The notes beneath the pieces are model-generated. The model had not been told where the DNA came from. It did no database searches and was given only the letters and a program-made list of their open reading frames with translations. Source: Planctomycetota bacterium (GTDB taxonomy: Bacteria; Planctomycetota; Phycisphaerae; Phycisphaerales; UBA1924). Taken from it: a stretch of DNA of 64,000 nucleotides. Both the position numbers and the translations under genes were made by a program. Position 1 is the first letter of the stretch, and each line of letters begins with the position of its first letter. This document shows positions 1-11,748 of the stretch, one piece after another. The stretch covers positions 3,828,796 through 3,892,795 of the forward strand of contig CP053450.1 in NCBI GenBank assembly GCA_013285505.1, read 5' to 3'.

Positions 1-1495
1 GGCGGCGCCGGAGCGGAGCAGCGAGCGGCCGCCGGTGGCGGAGGGGTGCTCGTCGCTGGTGATCCACCGCCAGGGCGAGGGGGCGCCGTCGGTCATGAGC
101 GTCGCGCCGGCGGGGGTGTCGTCGTCGATCCAGTAGAGGTCTACCGGCTCGCTGAATGTCGCGGCCTGGGTCGAGGAGGAGGCCGTCGCGTCGGGCTCGA
201 GCGGTGAGGCGAGGGCGGACTCGATCGCGCTCTCGAGGCGGGATTCGAGCGTTGCGGCCTCGGCGTGGAGGGCGTCGAGGCGAGCCTGCTGGTCCTGTGT
301 GCCGAAGGAATGCGTGGGCGACTCGTCGGGGCGGTCGGCGTCGGCCGACTGGTTGAAGAACGCGAACGCCTCGTAGTACTCGGTCTGGGTGAGCGGGTCG
401 TATTTGTGGGTGTGGCACTCGGCGCAGGCCATGGTCAGGCCGTTGAAGACCTGGAACGTGGTGGCGACGCGGTCCTTGACGGCGGCGACGCGGTACTCCT
501 CGTCGTCGGTGCCGCCCTCGTCGTTGTTCATCGTGTTGCGGTGGAAGGCGGTGGCGAGCAGGTCGTCGTCGGTGGCGTCGGGCAGCAGGTCGCCGGCGAG
601 CTGTTTGATCGCGAACTGATCGAAGGGCATGTCGTCGTTGAAGGCCCGGACGACCCAGTCGCGGTAGGGCCAGATGGTGCGGGAGCGGTCGGCCTCGTAG
701 CCCTTGGTGTCGGCGTAGCGGGCCTGGTCGAGCCAGACGCGGGCCCAGCGCTCGCCGAAGCGGGGGCTGGCGAGGAGCCGATCGACGACACGCTCGAAGG
801 CGTCGGGGGCGTCGTCGCTGACGAACGCCTCGACCTCTTGAGGTGTCGGCGGCAGGCCGGTCAGATCGAGGCTGACGCGGCGGAGCAGGGTCGGGCGGTC
901 GGGCGCGGGGCGAGGGGGTGAGGCCCTCGGACTCGAGTCGCGCGAGGACGAAGCGGTCGATGTCGGAAGCGGGCCACGACTCGTCCTGCACGGCCGGGGG
1001 CGTGTGCTCGAGCGGGGGCTCGAACGACCAGTGGTTCTTCCACGGCGCGCCGGCGTCGATCCAGCGGCCGATGGTGTCGAGCTGCGCAGGGGTGAGCGAC
1101 TTGCCCGAGTCGAGCGGGGGCATGTGGTCGTCGGGGTTGGTCGCGGTGATGCGCTGCCAGAGCGGGCTGGCGGCACGGTCGCCGGGGACGACGGGGGCCT
1201 GGCTCTTCTCGTCGCGCGCGGTGAAGAGCCCGTCGCGGGTGTCGAGGCGGAGCGAGGCCTCGCGGGACGAGGGGTCAGGGCCGTGGCAGAGGAAGCAGTT
1301 GTTGGAGAGGATGGGGCGGATGTCGCGGGCGAAATCGACGGCGGGCGTCCCCGGCGGGGACGCGTCGGCGGCGGTGGTGTAGACCGGTGCGGTGTGGCCG
1401 GTCAGGCCGAGCGTGCCGAGCAGTGCGGACGCACCGAGCACGCCCGCAGCCAGCGCGGCGGCTCGGGGGCGTCGGTTGTCGGCTCGCGGAGGCAC
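1..1495 (-). CDS. PSD1/DUF1549-type planctomycete cytochrome c protein, N-terminal part (cut by left edge, one frameshift)
   Basis: Large secreted c-type cytochrome of the PSD1 group; its substrate is unknown. GTG start at 1495, two bases after the stop of the gene upstream, followed by a hydrophobic Ala/Leu signal segment. A haem motif CFLCHG follows near residue 60, then the DUF1549 hallmark LTGLPPTP and a second Cys/His motif [12 protein letters not shown]. The frame breaks at about 903-910 (CG tract) and is restored by two bases, after which the protein stays open to base 1. Family members are about 700-1100 residues, so at least the DUF1553 C-terminus lies outside. It is the last visible gene of the leftward operon. 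Family assignment is firm from motifs; role in redox or polysaccharide degradation is inference. Confidence 0.88.
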   Translation of the reverse strand, partial: MPPRADNRRPRAAALAAGVLGASALLGTLGLTGHTAPVYTTAADASPPGTPAVDFARDIRPILSNNCFLCHGPDPSSREASLRLDTRDGLFTARDEKSQAPVVPGDRAASPLWQRITATNPDDHMPPLDSGKSLTPAQLDTIGRWIDAGAPWKNHWSFEPPLEHTPPAVQDESWPASDIDRFVLARLESEGLTPSPRARPPDPAPPRQPRSDRPAADTSRGRGVRQRRRPRRLRACRRSAPRQPPLRRALGPRLARPGPLRRHQGLRGRPLPHHLALPRLGRPGLQRRHALRSVRDQTARRRPAARRHRRRPARHRLPPQHDEQRRGRHRRRGVPRRRRQGPRRHHVPGLQRPDHGLRRVPHPQIRPAHPDRVLRGVRVLQPVGRRRPPRRVAHAFLRHTGPAGSPRRPPRRGRNARIPPRERDRVRPRLTARARRDGLLLDPGRDIQRAGRPLLDRRRHPRRRDAHDRRRPLALAVDHQRRAPLRHRRPLAAPLRRR

Positions 1496-1497
1496 GG

Positions 1498-3262
1498 TCA
1501 GTTCCCGGCGCACGTGGCGCAGATCTCGCCCTGCGCGCGCTTCGACACAGCAGGGGTGGTCGCACTCGTTGCCCTTCTCGGCCGCGGCGCGGCAGCACCC
1601 GGGGAGCGAGGCAAGGTCGATGCGGGGCTCGGTCGGGTCGGCGGCCGCGGCCGCGTCGTCGGCCTCGGACGCGAGCTCCGGCTCCGACTCGGCGGCCGCC
1701 TTGGTCTCGTCCTCGGCGGAGAAGACGGCGGGCTCGACGGCGAGGCCGAGATCGACGACCACGCCGGGCATGAGGGCGGCCAGCAGTGCGCCGGCCTGCG
1801 GCGAGACCTCGGTCTGCCAGAGATAGACGCTCTCGATCGAGGGCAGGTTGGCGATGGTGACGAGGGCGTCGTCGGTGACGTTGGTGCCGTAGAGGTTGAG
1901 GTAGCGGAGCTGGGTGAGGCCGGCGAGGTGCGTGACACCGCGGTCGGTGGTGGCGGTGCGTTCGAGGTGCAGGCGTTCGAGCCGCGGGAAGTCGGCGAGG
2001 GCCGCGACGCCGTCGTCGGTGACGGAGGTGCCGGCGAGGTGGAGCGAGGCGAGCGTGGGCGCGAGCGGCTCGAGCAGGGCGAGGTCGGCGTCGGTGACGC
2101 TCTCGCCGAGCAGGTCGAAGCGGACCTCGACCCACGGCTCGTCGGAGGCGAGGCGGTTGGCGACGGCGCCGCGCTGGCGGAGGGCGTCGAGCCCGGCGGC
2201 CTGCTGCGCGCGCGGCCTCGTCGAAGACGAAGGGCGGCGGGGCGGGCGGCGCGTTCTGCGTGGTGGTGTCGGTCTTCGCCTCGGTGGCGACCGCGACCGG
2301 GACATCGATCCAGACCGCGCCCTCGTTGATCCATGTCTCGAACAGGGCGATCTGCTCGGGGGTCAGGGGGTCGCCGTCGCCCTCGGGGGGCATGAGGTCG
2401 GGGTCGTCGTGGGGCAGGGTGACGCGCCACATGAACTCGCTGTCCGCGGCGTTTCCGGGGAGGAAGACCTGCTCGTCGGCGTCCCGCGCGTCCATGGCGT
2501 ACATGCGCGAATCGAGGCGGAGGTTGCCCTTCTTCTTGCTGGGGCCGTGGCACTCGATGCAGCTGGCCTCGAGGATCGGCATGATCTGCGTGGCAAAGTC
2601 GACGGTGAGGACGGTGCCGGAGGCCTCGAGCTCGGCGAGTTCGGCGAGCTGGGTCTCGGCGCTTGGGGGTTCGGGGGCAGGGGCCGGGAAGAGGGCCTCG
2701 GTGAGGTAGCCCTCGCCGTAGACCATCGAGCCGCCCCAGTGCCCGGCAGCGCCGACGGTGCCCGCGGCCAGGACGAGCGCGATGCGGTAGACGGCGGTCA
2801 TGGCCCGGGCCTTGCCGGTCATGCCGATGAGGCCGCCGATGAGCCGCGACGCCCGCGAGCGACGCGGCGACGATGCCGAGCCAGCGGTGGGTTTCCATGA
2901 GGTCGGCGACACCCCGGCCGTGGGTCTCGAGGTCGGCGTTGAGCCAGCCGGCCCACGCGGCGGCGCGCCCGGCGCCGAGCCGCGCCGATGGTGACGCAGG
3001 CAAGCCCGGCGACGCTTGGCTTGGTGCGGTCGCGCCGGACCACGATGGCGATGAACTCAAAGAGCACGCCGGCGATCAGCAGCGCGATGGGGAAGTGCAC
3101 CAGCATGGGGTGGGTGCGGCCGAGCGCGCGCGGGAGGTTGTCGATCAGGCTCGACGCGGCGGCGGGCTGGCTGGTGGCTGCGGCGATGGCCCCGGTGGCG
3201 CAGAGCGCGACCGCGAGGCACGCGGCGAGGCGGATGGTGGCGGGCTGACGACGTCGTGTCAT
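1498..3262 (-). CDS. DUF2231 membrane domain + cytochrome c + leucine-rich repeat fusion with Cys-rich tail (four frameshifts)
   Basis: Reads as one protein of about 590 residues once four frame breaks are repaired (about 2977-2987, 2842-2850, 2214-2224, 1531-1541, all CG tracts). Order: signal segment; DUF2231-like multi-helix membrane domain ([15 protein letters not shown]); a cytochrome c box with haem motif CIECHG and a distal MPPEGDG loop; about four leucine-rich repeats of the type [16 protein letters not shown]; and an acidic linker ending in a tail of paired cysteines (CC..., CDHPCC, CATC). Its ATG overlaps the stop of the DUF1501 gene by four bases (ATGA), implying translational coupling. 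Probably a periplasm-facing electron-transfer or scaffold protein for the PSD1 neighbours; this role is inferred. Confidence 0.82.
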
Positions 3263-4746
3263 GCGAGGATGTCCTTGACCACTCGGCCGTGTACGTCGGT
3301 GAGTCGGAAATCGCGTCCCTGGAAGGGGTACGTGAGTCGGGTGTGGTCCATGCCGAGGCAGTGGAGGATGGTGGCGTTGAGGTCGTGCACGTGCACGGGC
3401 TTGTCAACGACATTGTAGGAGAAGTCGTCGGTCTGGCCGTAGGTCATGCCGGGCTTGATGCCGCCGCCGGCCATCCAGACGGTGAAGCAGCGCGGGTGGT
3501 GGTCTCGCCCGTAGTTGGTCTCGCTGAGCGCGCCCTGGGAGTAGATCGTCCGCCCGAACTCGCCGCCCCAGACCACAAGGGTGTCCTCGAGCAGGCCCCG
3601 GCGTTTGAGGTCCATGACGAGGGCGGCGGAGGCCTGGTCGGTGTCACCGCACTGGAGGCGGATGTCGCTGGGCAGGTTGCCGTGCTGGTCCCACCCGCGG
3701 TGGTAGAGCTGGATGAAGCGCACGCCGCGTTCGGCGAGGCGTCGGGCGAGGAGGCAGTTGGCGGCGTAGGTGCCGGGTTTGCGCGCATTCTCGCCGTACA
3801 TCTCGAAGGTCGTGTCGGGCTCGTCGGAGAGGTCGGTGAGGTCGGGCACGCTGGTCTGCATGCGGAAGGCCATCTCTCCGGCGGCGACCCGGGCGTTGAT
3901 CTCGGGGTCGCCGACGCGCTGGAACTGGCGGGCGTTGAGTTTGGCGATCGCGTCGAGGGCGCGGCGGCGGCCCTGCCGGTCCACGCCGTCGGGGTTGGAG
4001 AGGTAGAGCACCGCGTCGCCCGCCCCGCGGAACTGCACGCCCTGGTGCTCGCTGGGGAGGAAGCCGGTGCCCCAGAGGCGGGAGTAGAGGGCCTGGCTGG
4101 CGCGCTGGGCGCTGCCCTGGCTGATGAGGACGATGAAGCCGGGCAGGTCGGCGTTCTCGGCGCCGAGGCCGTAGTTGAGCCACGCCCCCATGCTCGGGCG
4201 GCCGGGGATCTGCGAGCCGGTCTGCATGAAGGTGATGCCGGGGTCGTGGTTGATGGCCTCGGTGTGGACGCTCTTGATGAAGCAGAGGTCGTCGGCGATG
4301 GAGGCGGTGCGGGGCATCAGGTCGCTGACCCAGGCGCGGCTGTTGCCGTGCTGGGCGAACTTGAAGGCGGTGGGCGCGACGGGGAAGCTGGCCTGACCGG
4401 AGGTCATGGTCGTGAGGCGCTGGCCCATGCGGATGGACTCGGGGAGTTCGGTGTTGAAGTACTCCCGCATCTTGGGCTTGTAGTCGAAGAGGTCGAGCTG
4501 CGAGGGTGCGCCGGACTGGAAGAGGTAGATGATGCGTTTGGCGGTGGGGGCGAAGTGCGGGCCGATGTGGACACCCTGCGCGCGCGGATCGCCCCCGCCG
4601 GAACCGATCGCGCCGGCGGCGAGGCTCGGGTTGAGCAGCGACGCCAGTGCCGCGGCACCGATGCCGGACGCGGCGCGGCCGAAGAACTGCCGGCGGGTCT
4701 GGAGCACTCGCTGCTCCCAGTGCGGGTCCATGGGGTGGGTGCTCAC
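3259..4746 (-). CDS. DUF1501 family protein, Tat-exported
   Basis: Intact, 495 residues, the usual size for DUF1501 (a sulfatase/alkaline-phosphatase-fold family expanded in planctomycetes). Residues 18-22 RRQFF form a twin-arginine signal, followed by an Ala-rich hydrophobic stretch. Family landmarks are visible: [16 protein letters not shown] near residue 75, WGGEFGRT near 395, GRDHHP near 412. The start is GTG at 4746; its GTGA overlaps the TGA of the PSD1 gene. DUF1501 genes sit beside PSD1 cytochrome genes throughout planctomycetes. The reaction is not established, so a phosphatase or sulfatase activity is only a possibility. Confidence 0.92.
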   Translation of the reverse strand: MSTHPMDPHWEQRVLQTRRQFFGRAASGIGAAALASLLNPSLAAGAIGSGGGDPRAQGVHIGPHFAPTAKRIIYLFQSGAPSQLDLFDYKPKMREYFNTELPESIRMGQRLTTMTSGQASFPVAPTAFKFAQHGNSRAWVSDLMPRTASIADDLCFIKSVHTEAINHDPGITFMQTGSQIPGRPSMGAWLNYGLGAENADLPGFIVLISQGSAQRASQALYSRLWGTGFLPSEHQGVQFRGAGDAVLYLSNPDGVDRQGRRRALDAIAKLNARQFQRVGDPEINARVAAGEMAFRMQTSVPDLTDLSDEPDTTFEMYGENARKPGTYAANCLLARRLAERGVRFIQLYHRGWDQHGNLPSDIRLQCGDTDQASAALVMDLKRRGLLEDTLVVWGGEFGRTIYSQGALSETNYGRDHHPRCFTVWMAGGGIKPGMTYGQTDDFSYNVVDKPVHVHDLNATILHCLGMDHTRLTYPFQGRDFRLTDVHGRVVKDILA

Positions 4747-7700
4747 TTGTTGATCGCCTCGTCAAGGGTGAGGATGGCGTTGGCGACGCTGGTCATCGCG
4801 GCGTGGGCCGCGGGGTCGAGCGTTTCATCGCGGGGTGCGGCCCCCACCGCCAGCAGCGCAGCGCGTCGAAGGTGTTGTCGGCGTAGCGGGCCAGCTCGCC
4901 CTCGTAGAGCTCGCGCAGGACGTCGAGCTCAGCGGCGTCGGGCGAGCGGGAGGTCAGCAGGCGGAAGGCCATGGCCAGCTGCGCGTCGGTGTGTGATTCG
5001 GCGCGGAGCACGCGTCGGGCGAGCACGCGGGAGGCCTCGACGAACTGCGGATCGTTGAGCAGCACGAGGGACTGCATGGGCGTGTTGGTGCGGGAGCGTC
5101 GGACGGTGCAGGCCTCGCGGGTCGGGGCGTCGAAGGCGACCATGTTGGGCGGCGGGCTGGTGCGCTTCCAGTAGGAGTACATGCTGCGGCGGTAGAGGGC
5201 CTCGCCCGCGTCGGGCGTGAAGTTGGCGGTGTTGCTGTCGGTGTAGCCGACGTCGAACCAGAGGCCCTTGGGCTGGGTGGGCTTGACCGGGGGCCCGCCG
5301 ACGGTGCCGACGAGCAGGCCGCTGGCGAGGAGGGCCTGATCGCGGATCTCTTCGGCGGCCAGCCGGAAGCGCGGGCCGCGGGCGAGGAGGCGGTTGGCGG
5401 GGTCGCGCGAGAGCAACTCGGGTGTGACCGCGGCTCGCTGCTGGTAGGCCTGGCTGGTGGCCATGAGGCGGAGCATGTGCTTGACGTCCCAGCCGGACTC
5501 GACGAACTCGACGGCGAGCCAGTCGAGCAGCTCGGGGTGGCTGGGCCACTCGCCCTGGCTGCCGAAGTCTTCGGCGGTCCTGACCAGGCCGGTGCCGAAC
5601 ATCTGCTGCCAGAGCCGGTTGACGGTGACGCGGGCGGTGAGCGGGTGGTCGGGCGAGACGAGCCAGCGGGCGAACCCGAGGCGGTTCCGCGGCTGGTCGT
5701 CGGCCATCGGCGGCAAGGCGTCGGGGATGCCGGGCGAGACCTCTTCGCGCGGTTCGGCGTAGTCGCCCCTGTGCAGGCGGTGGGTGGGGCGGCGTTCTTC
5801 GTTCTCTTCCATCACGAGCGTGAGGGGGAGCATGGCCTGGAATGCGTCGCGTTCGGTAGTGATGGTGTCGAGCTCGGCGGCGAGGTCGCGCATGTAGGGC
5901 GAGCGGGTGCTGCGGTAGTAGCGGCGGAGCGTGGTTTGCTGCTCATCAGTGAGTGCGTCGGCGAGGATGAGCGGGAGCATGCGGAGCGAGTCGCTGCCTG
6001 CGCTCTCGTCAGTGCTGAAGTAGAACGCGAAGCCGCCGCCGTAGTTGGCGATCTTGAGGAGCAGGTGGTTCTCGCCGGGGTCGAGGTCGATGGTGATGCT
6101 GTCCTGATCGGGCGCGACGGCGCGGGCGACGTTGTTCTCGTGAACGAGCCTGCCGTTGCACCAGACCTTGATGCCGTCGTCACTCCCGAGTGAGAGCGTG
6201 AGGGTGCGGGCGCTGCCGGCGTGGATGGTGCGGGTGAGGTAGGTCGCGGCGACGCCGCCTTCGAGGTCGTAGGGCTGGCCGTCGGTCCACTCGGGGTGGG
6301 CGACCCAGACGATGTCGTCGGCGTAGGTGGCGCTGGTATCGATGGTGTCGGCGAGTGAGAGCTCGGGGCCGAAGGGCTCGGCGAAGGCGGCGTTGCGGTC
6401 GGCGGCCGGGAAGGGCCCCGCGGCGTGCCACGTGCCCAGGCCGACGGGCAGGACCGATTCCCGCAGGGCCTCGCCGCCCGAGACGGCCAGGCGGACGCGC
6501 CCGATCGCGTGGCGGGGGAAGTGGGTCTCGAAGCGGAGCGTGGTGCGCAGCTCGGTGCCGCCGGCGAATCCGAAGGGCTCGGCGGTGGCGTAGACCGCGA
6601 CGCGGTCTTCCCGGCGGGTCATGCCGTCAACCGCCCAGCCGTTGGCCGCGCCGACGACGCCGTCGATGGTGGCGGTGACGGGGTAGGGGCCGTTCATCTG
6701 CTGGTGATCGGCCGCGGCGGCGACGAGGCGGATTGGCGTCCACTCGGCGCTGTCGTCGCCCGCGGGGCGTGCTTCGAGTTCGAGCTCGCTGAGGACGAAG
6801 TTGGAGTTGTCGGCGCGGCCCGCACCCTTGTGGGGGAGGCTGTCGTGGGTGAGCGCTTCGAGGCGGAAGAGCGAGAGGTCGGTCGCGTCGGTGCGAGTGA
6901 CGATCTGGTAGGTGTCGCGGTCGGGGTTCTCGCCCTCGGCGAGGACGGAGTGATCGTCGAGCGTGCGGAGTGTCGTGCCGCCGCTGGAGGTGGCGCTGGC
7001 GACCTCGGTGACGCGCCAGCCGGTGTTCCAGTCCGCCGCGGCCTGGGTGCGCCAGGCCTCCTGCTCGGCGTCGATCTCGGCGGAGGGGCCGTCGAGTTCG
7101 GCCTTGATCGCCTCGATGCGTTCGTCCATCGCGGCGAGCTCGGCCGCCTGCTCGTCGCTGGGCACGCGGACGAACGGAGCCCAGTCGACGCGATTGCCGT
7201 CCATCGGGTTTTCGGTCGTGTTGTTGAAGAAGGCGAAGAGCTCAAAGTACTCGTCGTGGAGGATGGGGTCGAACTTGTGGTCGTGGCAGTGGGCGCAGGC
7301 GAGGGTGAGGCCGAGCCAGACGGTGCCGGTGGTCGCGATGCGGTCGGCGACGTTGTTCATCCGCACCTCGTCGAGGATGACGCCGCCCTCGTTGGTCGAG
7401 ACGTGGTTGCGGTTGAAGCCGGTCGCGACGAGCTGGTCGAGCGTGGGCTCGGGCAGCAGGTCGCCGGCGAGCTGCTCGACGGTGAACCGGTCGAAGGGCA
7501 TGTTGGCGTTGTACGCCTCGATGACCCAGTCGCGCCACGGCCACATCTCGCGGGCGTTGTCCAGGTGCAGGCCGTGGGTGTCGCCGTAGCGGGCGGCGTC
7601 GAGCCAGCTGCCGGGCCATGTGCTCGCCGTAGCGGGGCGAGGCGAGCAGCCGGTCGATGGCGCGCGCAAACGCGTCGGGCGAGGTGTCGGCGCGCGCGCG

Positions 7701-8352
7701 TCGAGCTGCTCGGGCGTCGGCGGCAGGCCGGTCAGGTCGAAGCTGGCGCGGCGGAGGAGGGTCTCGGCGCGTTGGCGCGGGGCGACGGCTCGAGGCGTTC
7801 GGCCTCGAGCGTCGCGAGGATGAAGCGGTCGATCGGGTTGGTGCGCCAGGTGGTGTTGGCGGCGCTGACCTCGGGCGCGGCGGGGCGGACCGGCGGCACG
7901 AACGACCAGTGCGGCTCGTACTCGGCGCCGCTCTCGATCCACCGGCGGAGGGTGTCGATCTGCTCGGGGCGCAGGTCCTTGCCGATCTCGGGCGGGGGCA
8001 TGGCCTGCTCGGGGTCGGCGTGGGTGACCCGGGCGAGGATGGCGCTGGACTCGGCATCGCCGGGGACGATGGCGTGGAGGCCGGATTCGAGGGCGGCCAG
8101 CGCGTCTTCACGCCGGTCGAGGCGGAGGCCGGCCTTGCGGGCGGCCGAGTCCGGGCCGTGGCACTGGTAGCAGTGGTTGGAGAGGATCGGCCGGACGTCG
8201 CGGTTGAACCGGGGTGCGGCGTCGGGCTCGGTCGGGGCGGGTGCGGCGCCGAAGCCGCCGGAGAACGCCACCACGCTCGCTGTGGCGGCGAGGCAGGCGA
8301 GGGCACATCGGCCCCGCATCCAACGGGGGGTCACCATTTCGGTCGCGGGCAT
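4743..8352 (-). CDS. PSD1/DUF1549-DUF1553 planctomycete cytochrome c protein, full length (four frameshifts)
   Basis: First gene of the leftward operon, about 1,200 residues after repair. Domains in order: signal peptide; cytochrome box with [14 protein letters not shown] (DUF1549); [12 protein letters not shown], a second Cys/His site; a central beta-rich insertion of roughly 400 residues (PA14- or LamG-like character, [13 protein letters not shown]); then DUF1553 with [22 protein letters not shown] and [12 protein letters not shown]. Frame breaks at about 7766, 7690, 7611 and 4858; the last changes the C-terminus, which in the restored frame ends LTLDEAINK. The start at 8352 (ATG) is favoured over ATG 8337 by position only. 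Likely a periplasmic oxidoreductase; the partner is presumably the DUF1501 product. Confidence 0.9.
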
Positions 8353-8556
8353 GGTGTCGAATCTACAGGGAATCGGCCCTGGCGACAAGGGTGGGCGGCG
8401 TGCAATCGGTGTATTCCCGGTGACTTGCGCCGATGACGGCTCGCCCGGGCGGGGGCCGCTGGGGGGAACCGTTGCCAGACCGGCCCGGGTGCCCTACCTT
8501 GCGCGTGTGCGTGTCGCCGGAGGATGCCGGCCGAGAGGTCCAGGAGGGAGCCGGAG

Positions 8557-9330
8557 ATGGGTGTATTCGCAAAGCTGTTTTCACCGAAGCACGCAAAGAG
8601 CGGCGGCCGGCCCGCGGCCTCGGCCCCGCCCGCGGCACCCGCGCCGGGGCCTGCCAAGCCGGCACGCCCGGAGCGCGTGACGCCGCCGGTTTCGATTGAT
8701 CTGCACGTGGACGACGACCCCGACGATGAGCTTGAGGGCTTTGACCCGGGGCGAGAGCCGCTGCCGGAGATCAAGCCGCCGCGGTCGCGCCAGGAGCTGA
8801 TCGCGGAGCTGCAGCGCAACTACCAGGAGGTGCTCGGGATCGTCCGCAAGGTCGATTCGCATCTCGACGAGCAGGGGCAGCGGTCGGGGCGGATGGCGGA
8901 GATCGCCGAGCGGTTCCCGCAGGCCGCGGACGACCTGTCGCACCTGCGCGAGGGGCAGGACTCGGTGCAGCAGGCGCTCGAGGCGGTGTCGCTGGCGCGC
9001 GCGACCGCGACGAGGCGCTGACCGAGGGCCAGCGCGGGACGCTCGACCGGCTCGAGGAGATCCGCGGCCTGCTGGCCGAGTCGTCGGAATCGGAGCGGCA
9101 GCTCGTGGGCTCGCTGGTCGAGTTCCGCGACATGATGGGCGGGATGAGCCGCAGCGACCGAGCGACTGAGCGAGGCGGTCGAGCGGATCGATGCCCGCGA
9201 GACCGACCGGGTCAACGAGGTGGTCAAGGCGATCGGCGGCATAAAGAGCAGCGTCGTGGCGGTCGGCGTGATCGCGACGAGCTGTGCGGTGGTGGCGATT
9301 CTCGTTGGGTTCGCGGCGTTGATCTTCTGA
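8557..9330 (+). CDS. Unrecognised coiled-coil protein with one C-terminal membrane anchor (two frameshifts)
   Basis: I do not recognise a family. ATG at 8557 has a strong AGGAGGG ribosome site 10 bases upstream. Residues 1-75 are Pro/Ala-rich and acidic (HVDDDPDDELEGFDPG). Residues 80-230 are heptad-like and charged (EVLGIVRKVDSHLDEQGQR, LEEIRGLLAESSESERQL). The C-terminus is one hydrophobic helix (VGVIATSCAVVAILVGFAAL). Frame breaks at about 8993-9005 and 9155-9166 (CG context). The form suggests a tail-anchored cytoplasmic coiled coil. It lies alone, divergent from the PSD1 operon and convergent with the kinase gene 19 bases away. Confidence 0.7.
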
Positions 9331-9348
9331 GCCTGCGTTCTGCCGGGA

Positions 9349-11661
9349 TTATCCGCCCGTGTCGGGGATCTGCGCGCGCAGCTCCGCGGCCCTGGTCTCG
9401 TCCTGCTGCGCTTCGTACAGACGCAACAGCGTCCGCATGGCGTCGGGTGCGCGCGGGTGTTGGGCGTCACGGAGCCCCTCCACAGCACGCTCGAGCAGCG
9501 GCCGGGCTTCGTCGAGCCGGTCGGCGTTGAGCAGTGCGCGGCCGTAGAGATGGCGGTACCACGCGAGGATGGGGCTCTCGGCGGGCAGCGAGGCTTCGCC
9601 GGCGCTGACGATCGCGGCGAAGAGCTCGATCGCCGCGGCCGCGTCGCCGGAGGCCTCGAGCAGCGTCGCAAGACGCAGGCGGGTGGCGAGCGCGTCGGGG
9701 TGCGTGGCGTCGAGTGTCTGGTCGAAGATGGTGATCGCCGATTCCAGCTCGGCGCGGGCCTCGGCGGTCTTGCCTGTCGCCTGCAGCAGGGCCGCGTAGC
9801 GCACGCGGGCCCGGGCGGTGTCCGGGTGCGGCTCGGGGTGGGCCACCGTCATCGCCTCGATCGAGGCGGCGATCATGACCGATGCCTCGTCGAGTTCGCC
9901 GGTCTGGGCGAGAGATTCGCCGAGATTGCCGCGGACGACGGCGAGCATCTCCGGTTTGACCGTCGCGCCGCGGTCCACACGGTCCAGCACGGTCCGGAAC
10001 AGCGCGATCGCCTCGGGGTGCTCGCGGCGCATCTTGTGCAGCTGGCCGATGTCGTTGAGGATCTGCAGCGTGCGTTCGTCGTCGGGCCCGAAGACCCGCT
10101 CGACCGCGGGACGGAGGGTTGCGAACCGCTCCTGTGACTCGTCGAGCTCGCCCGTGTTTCGCAGCACCACGGCCAGCAGGTGGTTGGTCTGGATCGCGTC
10201 CTGGCTGTCGGCACCGCTCACCGATTCGTGCAGCTCCAACGCACGGCGGAGCTGCGGCTCGGCCTTCTGCCACTCGCCGAGGTTGAAGTAGGTGCGCCCG
10301 ATGATGGTGCGGAGCGACGCCTCGACCCGCGGCTGGTCGGCGAGCGATTCGGCGTCGAGCCGCTCGGCGGCGCGGTCGGCGACCTCGCGCATGGTGATGT
10401 CCTTGCCGGCCCCGAGCGTGGGGTCGGGGGCCTCGAGCCAGAGCTGGAGCTCCTCGATGATCGCCAGGCGGGCTCGGGCTTCGGCGTTGAGATCGTCGAG
10501 GGCGCGGGCCTTCTGGCTGTTGAGGATGCTCATGCCGACAGCGAAGGCGACGAGCATCAGGAGGATGATCGCGGCGGCGGCAACGGCGCCGCGGTAGCGG
10601 CGGGCGGTCTTGCGGAGGACGTACCAGCCGCTGTCGCGCTTGGCCTCGATCGGGTCGCCCCGGAGGTAGTGGGCGATGTCGCGGGCGAGATCGCCGGCGT
10701 TCTGGTAGCGGCGGTCGCGTTCCTTGCTGAGGCACTTGAGGACGATGGTCTCGACCTCGTCGTTGATCTGGCGGCGGACGGTGCTGGGGCGGGCCGGCTC
10801 GGCGCGGAGGATGTTGTCGAGCACGTCGCGCATGTTGCCGGCGACTTGGTAGGGGAATCGGCCGGTGAGCATCTGGTAGAGCGTGACGCCGAGGGAGTAG
10901 ACGTCGGTGCGGACGTCGATCATGCTGGGGATGCCCTGCGCCTGCTCGGGGCTGGCCCAGGGCAGCGAGCCGATGAACTGGCCGGTCAGGGTCATGAGGC
11001 GGTCGTCGTCGGAGAGGCTGCCGGTGGCGATGCGGGCGAGGCCGAAGTCGACGATGTGCGGGTTGCCGTTGGCGTCCACGCGGACGTTGGCGGGCTTGAG
11101 GTCGCGGTGGATGACGCCCTTGAGGTGGGCGGCGTTGACGGCCTCGCAGATCTTGGCAAAGAGCCCGAGCACCTCATCGATGGGCAGGTCGTGCTGGCTG
11201 ATCCACACGTCGAGCGTCGAGCCCGAGATGTAGTCCATCACGTAGTAGAACCGGCCCTCGACCGAGCCGGAGTCGAGCACATCGACGATGTTGGGGTGGT
11301 CGAGCTGGGCGAGGATCTCGACCTCGCGCTCGAAGCGGGTGCGCTCGCGGGTGCTGGCGAGCACACCCTCGATCATGACCTTGATCGCGACCTTGCGCTT
11401 GGTGGTCTTGTGGACCGCCTGGTAGACGATGCCCTGCCCGCCGCGGTGGATCTCGCGGGCGATCACGTAGCCCGGGAAGTAGTCGGGCGGGGGCAGGTCG
11501 GGCTCGGGGTGCTTGCCGTCGGTGCGGGCACCGGCGGCGAGCATCGCGGCGGCGATGAGGTCATCGTCGGACGACGGGGGCTGGGAGGGACCGGCCGCCC
11601 CCGGTCGGTCCGGGGGCGCAGCATCGCCGGGGGCGTCGTGTTGGTTCGGGTCGTCGGGCAT
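9349..11661 (-). CDS. Ser/Thr protein kinase with transmembrane helix and C-terminal TPR array
   Basis: About 770 residues, intact. A Pro/Asp-rich leader of 60 residues precedes a Hanks-type kinase domain (about 65-330): glycine loop REIHRGGQGIVYQA, lysine VAIKVM, catalytic HRDLKPAN, DFG in DFGLARI, and SPEQA. One transmembrane helix (AAAAIILLMLVAFAVGM, near 390) is followed by some 350 residues of tetratricopeptide repeats (LGEWQKAEPQLRRALELH and others). Start at MPDDPNQH (11661) rather than upstream in-frame ATGs because the sigma-factor gene ends at 11749. Pairing with an ECF sigma factor is typical of planctomycetes; by analogy the kinase may control that sigma factor, which is inference. 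Confidence 0.93.
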   Translation of the reverse strand: MPDDPNQHDAPGDAAPPDRPGAAGPSQPPSSDDDLIAAAMLAAGARTDGKHPEPDLPPPDYFPGYVIAREIHRGGQGIVYQAVHKTTKRKVAIKVMIEGVLASTRERTRFEREVEILAQLDHPNIVDVLDSGSVEGRFYYVMDYISGSTLDVWISQHDLPIDEVLGLFAKICEAVNAAHLKGVIHRDLKPANVRVDANGNPHIVDFGLARIATGSLSDDDRLMTLTGQFIGSLPWASPEQAQGIPSMIDVRTDVYSLGVTLYQMLTGRFPYQVAGNMRDVLDNILRAEPARPSTVRRQINDEVETIVLKCLSKERDRRYQNAGDLARDIAHYLRGDPIEAKRDSGWYVLRKTARRYRGAVAAAAIILLMLVAFAVGMSILNSQKARALDDLNAEARARLAIIEELQLWLEAPDPTLGAGKDITMREVADRAAERLDAESLADQPRVEASLRTIIGRTYFNLGEWQKAEPQLRRALELHESVSGADSQDAIQTNHLLAVVLRNTGELDESQERFATLRPAVERVFGPDDERTLQILNDIGQLHKMRREHPEAIALFRTVLDRVDRGATVKPEMLAVVRGNLGESLAQTGELDEASVMIAASIEAMTVAHPEPHPDTARARVRYAALLQATGKTAEARAELESAITIFDQTLDATHPDALATRLRLATLLEASGDAAAAIELFAAIVSAGEASLPAESPILAWYRHLYGRALLNADRLDEARPLLERAVEGLRDAQHPRAPDAMRTLLRLYEAQQDETRAAELRAQIPDTGG

Positions 11662-11748
11662 GGTGCTCTGAAGAGGACAGCGACGGGCAGACTGGGTACT
11701 CACTCGGGAATGTCGAAAAAGTGTGCGCCGGTTGCCCGGAGCGAGCAC

